64,000 nt of DNA. Source: Candidatus Pantoea gossypiicola. GTDB lineage: Bacteria; Pseudomonadota; Gammaproteobacteria; Enterobacterales; Enterobacteriaceae. The notes beneath the pieces were generated by a model. That model worked only from the letters and a program-made list of their open reading frames with translations, was not told where the DNA came from and searched no databases. Position 1 is the stretch's first letter. The number at the start of each line of letters is the position of its first letter. Where the stretch lies: contig NZ_VWVM01000006.1 of assembly GCF_008632075.1 (NCBI RefSeq), positions 224,986 to 288,985 on the forward strand, in the 5' to 3' direction. The translations under genes were made by a program, and so were the position numbers. Of this stretch, positions 58,101 to 64,000 are shown one piece after another.

Positions 58101-58824
58101 CCGTCCGATTCCTGATCCGTTCTGGAAACCGGGCGACAGCATGGATATGACCCCGCCGGTGCTGGAGAAACTGCCTTATATCGTGGTGATGGTCGATGAG
58201 TTTGCTGACCTGATCATGGCAGTGGGGAAAAAGGTTGAAGAGCTGATTGCGCGCCTGGCACAGAAAGCCCGTGCTGCGGGTATCCATCTGGTGCTGGCAA
58301 CACAGCGTCCATCCGTGGATGTCATTACTGGCCTGATCAAAGCGAACATCCCCACACGTATCGCCTTTACCGTTTCGAGCAAGATAGACTCACGTACTAT
58401 TCTCGATCAGGGCGGCGCGGAATCACTGCTGGGTATGGGTGACATGCTTTACATGCCGCCAAACTCCTCACTGCCGGTTCGTGTTCACGGTGCCTTTGTG
58501 CGTGACCAGGAAGTGCATGCGGTGGTTCAGGACTGGAAAGCACGTGGTCGTCCGCAATATATCGACAGTATTACGGCAGGCGAAGAGAGCGAGAGTGCCG
58601 GTGGGATTGATAGCGATGAAGAACTTGATCCGCTGTTCGATCAGGCTGTGGGCTTTGTGGTTGATAAGCGCCGTGCCTCGATTTCAGGCGTTCAGCGTCA
58701 GTTCCGCATCGGCTATAACCGCGCGGCACGTATCATTGAGCAGATGGAAGCTCAGGGCATCGTCTCTGCACCTGGACACAATGGTAACCGTGAAGTGCTG
58801 TCGCCACCGCCTCACGATATGTAG
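55189..58824 (+). CDS. ftsK: DNA translocase FtsK
   Basis: This septum-located motor clears chromosomes and activates XerCD at dif. The 1211-residue protein starts at TTG (55189), as in E. coli ftsK. The N-terminal 200 residues hold four membrane helices (ASGGVIGSL near the third). A long linker, about 200-780, is rich in Ala, Pro and Gln and includes repeats. The RecA-like motor has Walker [10 protein letters not shown] at about 872-880 and Walker [11 protein letters not shown] near 1000. The gamma winged helix that reads KOPS ends the protein ([20 protein letters not shown]). A LexA box and a hairpin precede it. Confidence 0.96.
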   Translation: MSQEYTEDKDVSLQSLSSGRRLLEALLILVALFAIYLMVSLVSFNPSDPSWSQTAWHEPIHNIGGSVGAWLADTLLFIFGVMAYAIPPVILGLCWIAFRQRDSQDYFDYFAVGLRLIGVLALVVTTCGMAALNADDIWYFASGGVIGSLVSNAIAPWFSPAGGTLMLLCVWAAGITLYTGWSWLTIAERIGGVVMGVLTFASNRSRHDEPWQEEDDEREGQDYADVPALHAADQDDDVLLSAPRAADQEEDVLLSAPRAAAQPLPSQQDPLLAKAAAATSAAVAATAEAADVTIAPAAPVNAVPAAAAFTASVPAASAAVPAPPTAQPAPASAQSTPASYGATTAPTPAQNASAPAASPPLYHFEMPDEAPAAPSFNAYDDDDPKMGNWRDTSAAPAAATITAAATAATRTAPVFDLAPETNLNPQVKQGIGPALPRPNPVKLPTRRELASYGIKLPSQRMAEEKAKAEESEAAPATSVSTAPDAEEALQQAELRQAFQSEQQQRYGTSWQQDEEDEQDAQQQDALARQFAEQQQQRYEPEVRNEPVLNIDTASAFDFSPMKDLVDDGPSEPLFTIAATPEPEAPAASHEPWQQVSEVSSHQAPAQVPAPARFAPAEPAYSAPVTPAAPAEPVYHAPAAAQAPAYSASAYGRPAEPEAGYAAPSAPAYAAPASPQAPAYSAPSYGAPAVEPVEEAKPSLHDSLIHPFLMRHEQPLEKPSTPLPSLDLLTAPPEEEEPVDMFSLEQTARLVESRLGDYRVKAEVVGISPGPVITRFELDLAPGVKAARISNLSRDLARSLSTVAVRVVEVIPGKPYVGLELPNKHRQTVYLREVLDCPKFRDNPSPLAVVLGKDIAGQPVVADLAKMPHLLVAGTTGSGKSVGVNAMIISMLYKATPEEVRFIMIDPKMLELSVYEGIPHLLTEVVTDMKDAANALRWSVGEMERRYKLMSALGVRNLAGYNEKVEQAEAMGRPIPDPFWKPGDSMDMTPPVLEKLPYIVVMVDEFADLIMAVGKKVEELIARLAQKARAAGIHLVLATQRPSVDVITGLIKANIPTRIAFTVSSKIDSRTILDQGGAESLLGMGDMLYMPPNSSLPVRVHGAFVRDQEVHAVVQDWKARGRPQYIDSITAGEESESAGGIDSDEELDPLFDQAVGFVVDKRRASISGVQRQFRIGYNRAARIIEQMEAQGIVSAPGHNGNREVLSPPPHDM
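55882..55965 (+). repeat. Two 42-bp tandem units in the FtsK linker
   Basis: Units 55882-55923 and 55924-55965 both encode 14 residues: [14 protein letters not shown] and [14 protein letters not shown]. The repeat is in frame and lies at the start of the linker, about residues 232-259. Confidence 0.8.
57109..57260 (+). repeat. Diverged repeat of QAPAYSA units in the FtsK linker
   Basis: CAGGCCCCGGC(C/T)TATTCTGC occurs at 57109 and 57211, encoding [17 protein letters not shown] and [17 protein letters not shown], 102 bases apart. Between them are AYAAPAS-like variants. This is the A/P/Y-rich end of the linker, just before the motor domain. Confidence 0.65.
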
Positions 58825-58851
58825 CGGTTAAATGTTTTGAAACATTACTTG

Positions 58852-58882
58852 ATGAGCCAGTTCCGACTGGCTCATTGTTTTT
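58852..58882 (+). terminator. Terminator of ftsK
   Basis: The perfect stem ATGAGCCAGT/ACTGGCTCAT has loop TCCG and is followed by TGTTTTT, 27 bases after the stop. Confidence 0.9.
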
Positions 58883-59001
58883 ATGCGGTTAACCCCCATA
58901 TCTGGATCAGCTTTCGGCTTATTCCTCTGTTCTGATGGCGGAACGGCGACCAGGCTTAATGCAGTTATCGATGGGAACGTTTAAATAAGGAATTGAAGCA
59001 G

Positions 59002-59613
59002 ATGAAATTACGCGTAATCGCTCTGGGCCTGTTGGCCACCTTTTCTTCAGCCAGCGTTCTGGCTGATGCTTCCAGTGATCTGCAACAGCGCCTGAACAAG
59101 GTCAGCAGCTTCCACGCCAGCTTCACGCAAAAAGTGACCGACAGCAGCGGTGCCAATGTGCAGAATGGTGAAGGCGAATTGTGGGTTAAACGTCCCAGCC
59201 TGTTTAACTGGCACATGACCGCGCCGGACGAAAGCATCATCATCTCTGACGGTAAATCGCTGTGGTTCTACAATCCATTTGTTGAGCAGGCGACCGTTAG
59301 CCTGCTGCAGAATGCGACCAGCAATACGCCGTTTATGCTGATTGCCCGCAACCAGTCGAATGACTGGAAGCAGTACAACATTAAACAGCAGGGTGACAAT
59401 TTCGAGCTGACACCCAAAAACAGTGATGGCAACCTGAAACAGTTCACCATTCAGGTGACCTCCAGCGGCACCATTAACCGTTTCAGCGCTATCGAACAGG
59501 ATGGCCAGCGCAGTGATTACCAGCTGAAAAGTCAGCAGAATGGCGCTATCAGTCCGGATAAATTCACGTTCACACCGCCTAAAGGCGTGACGGTGGACGA
59601 CCAACGTCAGTGA
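59002..59613 (+). CDS. lolA: Outer-membrane lipoprotein carrier LolA
   Basis: This periplasmic chaperone carries lipoproteins from LolCDE to LolB. The 203-residue precursor equals the E. coli length, with signal ending [20 protein letters not shown] and [13 protein letters not shown](H) are family features of the half-barrel. ATG 59002 follows AAGGA; ATG 58993 is three codons upstream and less likely. It is followed by rarA after 7 bases, as in E. coli. Confidence 0.95.
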   Translation: MKLRVIALGLLATFSSASVLADASSDLQQRLNKVSSFHASFTQKVTDSSGANVQNGEGELWVKRPSLFNWHMTAPDESIIISDGKSLWFYNPFVEQATVSLLQNATSNTPFMLIARNQSNDWKQYNIKQQGDNFELTPKNSDGNLKQFTIQVTSSGTINRFSAIEQDGQRSDYQLKSQQNGAISPDKFTFTPPKGVTVDDQRQ

Positions 59614-59620
59614 GGTCACG

Positions 59621-60964
59621 GTGAGTAACCTGTCCCTGGATTTTTCCACCGAAAATTTCAAACCTCTGGCCGCGCGTATGCGGCCAGAAACATTGAAACA
59701 GTACATTGGTCAGCAACATTTGCTGGGTGCGGGCAAACCTCTGCCGCGCGCGATTGAGGCAGGGCACCTGCACTCGATGATCCTGTGGGGACCACCCGGG
59801 ACCGGCAAGACGACACTCGCTGAAATCATTGCGCATTATGGTAACGCTGATGTGGAGCGTATCTCAGCAGTCACTTCGGGTGTGAAAGAGATTCGTGAGG
59901 CAATAGAGCGTGCCCGCCAGAATAAACATGCCGGGCGGCGTACCATCCTGTTTGTGGATGAGGTCCATCGGTTCAACAAGAGCCAGCAGGATGCTTTTCT
60001 GCCACATATCGAAGATGGCACGATTACCTTTATTGGCGCGACCACCGAAAACCCCTCTTTTGAACTTAACTCCGCGTTGCTCTCCCGCGCCCGCGTCTAT
60101 CTGCTTAAATCACTGACTCTGGAAGATATTGAGCAGGTGCTGGATCAGGCGATGCAGGACAAAACACGCGGGTATGGCGACAGTGATATTGTGCTGCCGG
60201 ACAACACGCGCAGGATGATCGCTGAACTGGTTAATGGCGATGCACGCCGGGCGCTGAACACGCTGGAGATGATGGCGGATATGGCCGAAATCACCGCTTC
60301 GGGTCAGCGTGAACTGACGCCGCAGTTGCTCAACGAAGTCTCGGGTGAACGATCCGCGCGTTTTGATAACAAAGGCGACCGCTTTTACGATCTGATATCG
60401 GCTCTGCACAAATCCGTGCGCGGCTCGGCACCCGATGCGGCGCTTTACTGGTATGCACGCATTATTACCGCAGGTGGCGATCCGCTCTATGTGGCACGCC
60501 GGTTGCTGGCTATCGCCTCAGAAGATGTCGGCAATGCTGACCCACGCGGTATGCAGGTAGCGATTGCCGCCTGGGATTGCTTCACGCGCGTCGGGCCGGC
60601 AGAAGGGGAGCGTGCGATTGCGCAGGCGATTGTTTATCTGGCCTGTGCGCCAAAAAGCAATGCGGTCTACAACGCATTTAAGGCTGCAATGCGTGATGCG
60701 CGTGACCAGCCCGATTACGATGTGCCTGAGCATCTGCGCAATGCGCCGACTAAGCTGATGAAAGAGATGGGACTTGGCAAAGAGTATCGTTATGCCCATG
60801 ACGAAACCAATGCCTATGCCGCCGGTGAAGTCTATTTTCCGCAGGAACTGGCGAGCACACGTTATTACACCCCAACCCAGCGCGGGCTTGAGGGTAAGAT
60901 TGGTGAAAAGCTAAGCTGGCTCGCTGAGCAGGATCAAAATAGCCCGACAAAACGCTACCGCTGA
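59621..60964 (+). CDS. rarA: Replication-associated recombination protein RarA (MgsA)
   Basis: This AAA+ clamp-loader-like ATPase of 447 residues (E. coli 447) acts at stalled forks. The start is GTG 59621, giving [11 protein letters not shown]. Walker A is GPPGTGKTT at about 57-65; Walker B is FVDEVH near 110; sensor residues are in [21 protein letters not shown]. The C-terminal tetramer domain ends [13 protein letters not shown], as in E. coli. It is expressed with lolA and is followed by serS after 92 bases. Confidence 0.96.
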   Translation: MSNLSLDFSTENFKPLAARMRPETLKQYIGQQHLLGAGKPLPRAIEAGHLHSMILWGPPGTGKTTLAEIIAHYGNADVERISAVTSGVKEIREAIERARQNKHAGRRTILFVDEVHRFNKSQQDAFLPHIEDGTITFIGATTENPSFELNSALLSRARVYLLKSLTLEDIEQVLDQAMQDKTRGYGDSDIVLPDNTRRMIAELVNGDARRALNTLEMMADMAEITASGQRELTPQLLNEVSGERSARFDNKGDRFYDLISALHKSVRGSAPDAALYWYARIITAGGDPLYVARRLLAIASEDVGNADPRGMQVAIAAWDCFTRVGPAEGERAIAQAIVYLACAPKSNAVYNAFKAAMRDARDQPDYDVPEHLRNAPTKLMKEMGLGKEYRYAHDETNAYAAGEVYFPQELASTRYYTPTQRGLEGKIGEKLSWLAEQDQNSPTKRYR

Positions 60965-60981
60965 AACAGACGTTACGGTAA

Positions 60982-62349
<1,368 letters not shown>

Positions 62350-62365
62350 GCGATTCACCATTCTT

Positions 62366-62391
62366 AAACCCGGCCATGGCCGGGTTTTTTT
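62366..62391 (+). terminator. Terminator of serS
   Basis: The perfect stem AAACCCGGC/GCCGGGTTT has loop CATG and is followed by TTTT, 16 bases after serS. Confidence 0.92.
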
Positions 62392-62667
62392 ATGCCTGTT
62401 TTTGAAATAAAGGATTTATTGAGACGGAATTTATTCACAAATAAACGTTATCGATACCAGGTGAGCCGGAACGTTTAAAAATCCAGTTTTTCATAGAGAT
62501 AGCGCTCAGCAGCATACCGCTTAACACAATTGTAACCCACTGAAGATTAGTAAATTAAATTGTCCCACAGCAAAATGTGCTGCTGTCAATTTCGTCCCAT
62601 TGACTTTAAAAAAGCCAGTGGCAAACTGCGCGCAATTTCCTTCATTTTGCTCTGGTTTTTATCTCCT
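62392..62667. other. Intergenic region upstream of ycaD
   Basis: No gene was found. In E. coli the dmsABC operon and ycaC lie between serS and ycaD; none is present here. The AT-rich stretch 62400-62440 and 62535-62560 may hold the ycaD promoter. Confidence 0.45.
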
Positions 62668-63825
62668 ATGTCAACCTGGTCACGCCCCGTGATACTGCTG
62701 CTTTGCGGCCTGATGTTAATGACTGTCGCCATTGCCGTGCTGAATACGCTTGTTCCACTGTGGCTGACGCATGACTTACTGACAACCTGGCAGGTGGGCA
62801 TCGTAAGTTCCTCTTATTACACCGGCAATCTGGCTGGTACATTGCTGGCTGGCTGGTTAATCAGGCATTACGGGTTTAATCGCAGTTATTATCTGGCGAC
62901 CGGACTCTTTGCCGTGGCAACGATTTGCCTGGTAATGATGGAAGGTTTCTGGGCATGGAGTTCGCTTCGTTTTGTCGCGGGCACAGGCTGTGCACTGATG
63001 TGGGTCGTCGTTGAAAGCGCACTTCTCTGTAGCGGAACCGTCCGCAATCGTGGACAGCTACTGGCTGCCTATATGATCGTTTATTATCTCGGCACTGTAA
63101 CCGGTCAGTTACTGGTCAGCACCCTCTCAACAGAATTGCTGAGCGTGGTACCCTGGGTCACTTCGCTGGTGTTCTGCGCGGTACTGCCGCTGGTCTTCAC
63201 ACGGGTATCAGCCACCGGTGAAGCGGCTGAAGCGGCACCGGCTCGCATCTGGCCGATGCTTCGTCGTCGCAGTTCACGGCTCGGCATCAATGGGTGCATT
63301 ATCTCCGGTATCGTTTTAGGCTCGCTTTATGGCCTGATGCCGCTTTACCTGTCGCATCAGGGAATGAGTGATGCCAGTGTCGGCTACTGGATGGCGTTAC
63401 TGGTCAGCGCAGGTATTGTCGGGCAGTGGCCAATTGGTCGCCTGGCCGATCGTTTCGGCCGCTTGCTGGTGCTGCGGGTGCAGGTCTTTGTCGTAATCCT
63501 GGGTGCGATGGCCATGCTAACCAATGCCGCAATGGCACCAGCGCTGTTTGTTCTGGGGCTGGCAGGCTTCACACTCTATCCGGTGGCGATGTCCTGGGCT
63601 TGCGAGACAGTCGCACATCATGAACTGGTTGCGATGAATCAGGCACTGCTGATGAGTTATACCGTTGGCAGTCTGGCTGGACCGGTAATGACCTCTGTTC
63701 TGATGCAGAACTATTCTGACCGGCTGCTGTTTGTGATGATCGCCGCAGTGGCGCTTATCTATCTGCTGATGCTGATGCTGCTGCGTAAAGCGGACCAGCA
63801 GGCGACGCCAGTGGCACATGCCTGA
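62668..63825 (+). CDS. ycaD: MFS transporter YcaD
   Basis: This 385-residue inner-membrane transporter is of the major facilitator superfamily with about twelve helices; its substrate is unknown. The family stretches [14 protein letters not shown](T), [21 protein letters not shown] and [21 protein letters not shown] are close to E. coli YcaD (382 aa). ATG 62668 (MSTWSRPV) fits the E. coli start; a longer in-frame start at 62560 adds 36 unrelated residues. It lies 42 bases before an IS3-type element begins. Confidence 0.92.
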   Translation: MSTWSRPVILLLCGLMLMTVAIAVLNTLVPLWLTHDLLTTWQVGIVSSSYYTGNLAGTLLAGWLIRHYGFNRSYYLATGLFAVATICLVMMEGFWAWSSLRFVAGTGCALMWVVVESALLCSGTVRNRGQLLAAYMIVYYLGTVTGQLLVSTLSTELLSVVPWVTSLVFCAVLPLVFTRVSATGEAAEAAPARIWPMLRRRSSRLGINGCIISGIVLGSLYGLMPLYLSHQGMSDASVGYWMALLVSAGIVGQWPIGRLADRFGRLLVLRVQVFVVILGAMAMLTNAAMAPALFVLGLAGFTLYPVAMSWACETVAHHELVAMNQALLMSYTVGSLAGPVMTSVLMQNYSDRLLFVMIAAVALIYLLMLMLLRKADQQATPVAHA

Positions 63826-63837
63826 TGGCTGAACAGT

Positions 63838-63866
63838 AAAAAGGGAGCTTAACGCTCCCTTTTTTG
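63838..63866 (+). terminator. Terminator of ycaD
   Basis: The stem AAGGGAGC/GCTCCCTT has loop TTAAC with A before it and T after it, 12 bases after ycaD. Confidence 0.88.
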
Positions 63867-63873
63867 TGACCGA

Positions 63874-64000
63874 TGACCCGTCCTGAATAGCGTTGACACA
63901 TTTACCCGGTGTTTTCAGGAGAATGTGATGAAACAGTATGTTAAACGTACACAACGCGATTACTCTCTGTCTTTTAAACTGGCTGTCGTTGAGCAGGTTG
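63874..64000 (+). mobile_element. Left end of an IS3-family-like insertion sequence, cut by the window
   Basis: From about 63874 (TGACCCGTCCTGAATAGCGT) the sequence has the look of an IS3-group terminal region and promoter (TTGACA near 63893), followed by a transposase OrfA start. The right end lies outside the window, so target duplication and subgroup cannot be judged. The left boundary is approximate. Confidence 0.65.
63928..64000 (+). CDS. IS3-type transposase OrfA, N-terminal fragment at window edge
   Basis: The frame starts at ATG 63928 with AGGAG about 8 bases upstream and runs off the end after 24 codons. MKQYVKRTQRDYSLSFKLAV is the helix-turn-helix start (YSLSFKLAVVEQV) of the IS3-family OrfA that binds the terminal repeats. 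OrfB would follow outside the window, probably by -1 frameshift, which is inference. Confidence 0.7.
   Translation, partial: MKQYVKRTQRDYSLSFKLAVVEQV

Overview
The window is a stretch of enterobacterial core chromosome. The proteins match Escherichia coli homologues closely, often at the same length. Gene order follows the E. coli segment running from ybiT through moeBA, gsi, pot, art, poxB, clpSA, cyd and ftsK to serS and ycaD. The gaps in that order, an H-NS family gene beside ybiT, a DUF4385 gene attached to the gsi operon, and mosaic palindromic intergenic repeats suggest an Erwiniaceae genome, most likely Pantoea or a close relative. That placement is inference; no rRNA or other marker is present. 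No tRNA, rRNA or CRISPR array was seen. The only mobile element is a truncated IS3-type start at the right edge.

Layout. 1-2.5 kb: end of an EmrB-like drug pump and its outer-membrane channel. 2.5-5.6 kb: long noncoding leader, H-NS family gene, ABC-F factor ybiT. 5.6-6.1 kb: repeat-rich intergenic block. 6.1-8.1 kb: moeAB (molybdenum cofactor), reverse strand. 8.4-15.1 kb: iaaA-gsiABCD and a DUF4385 gene, a glutathione/isopeptide salvage operon. 15.6-20.5 kb: carbonic anhydrase, a broken DUF3313 lipoprotein gene, aldose dehydrogenase yliI, a HAD phosphatase and dacC. 20.8-27.2 kb: ybjG, ybjL, ybjM, grxA, ybjC-nfsA-rimK-ybjN. 27.5-33.5 kb: potFGHI putrescine importer, ybjO, rlmC. 33.5-37.2 kb: artJ and artPIQM arginine importer. 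37.4-44.8 kb: ybjP, ybjQ-amiD, ltaE, poxB, lysO and the OLD-family nuclease ybjD. 44.9-48.4 kb: cspD, clpS-clpA, infA. 48.7-54.1 kb: aat, cydDC, trxB, all reverse. 54.6-64 kb: lrp, ftsK, lolA, rarA, serS, ycaD, then an IS3-family start.

Functional threads. Several loci handle thiols and redox balance: gsiABCD and iaaA (glutathione), grxA, trxB, cydDC and nfsA. Arginine and polyamine economy links art, pot and lysO. A perfect ArgR-type palindrome lies upstream of potF and a near-perfect one upstream of artJ. Cell-envelope functions include dacC, amiD, ybjG and lolA. DNA maintenance includes ftsK, with a LexA-type box, rarA and ybjD.

No wholly new multi-gene system was found. The least explained material is (i) the modular hairpin-rich repeats at 5.6-6.1 kb and 20.6 kb, (ii) the DUF4385 gene translationally coupled to gsiD, (iii) the 867-bp leader of the H-NS gene, and (iv) a palindrome over the predicted grxA -10 element.
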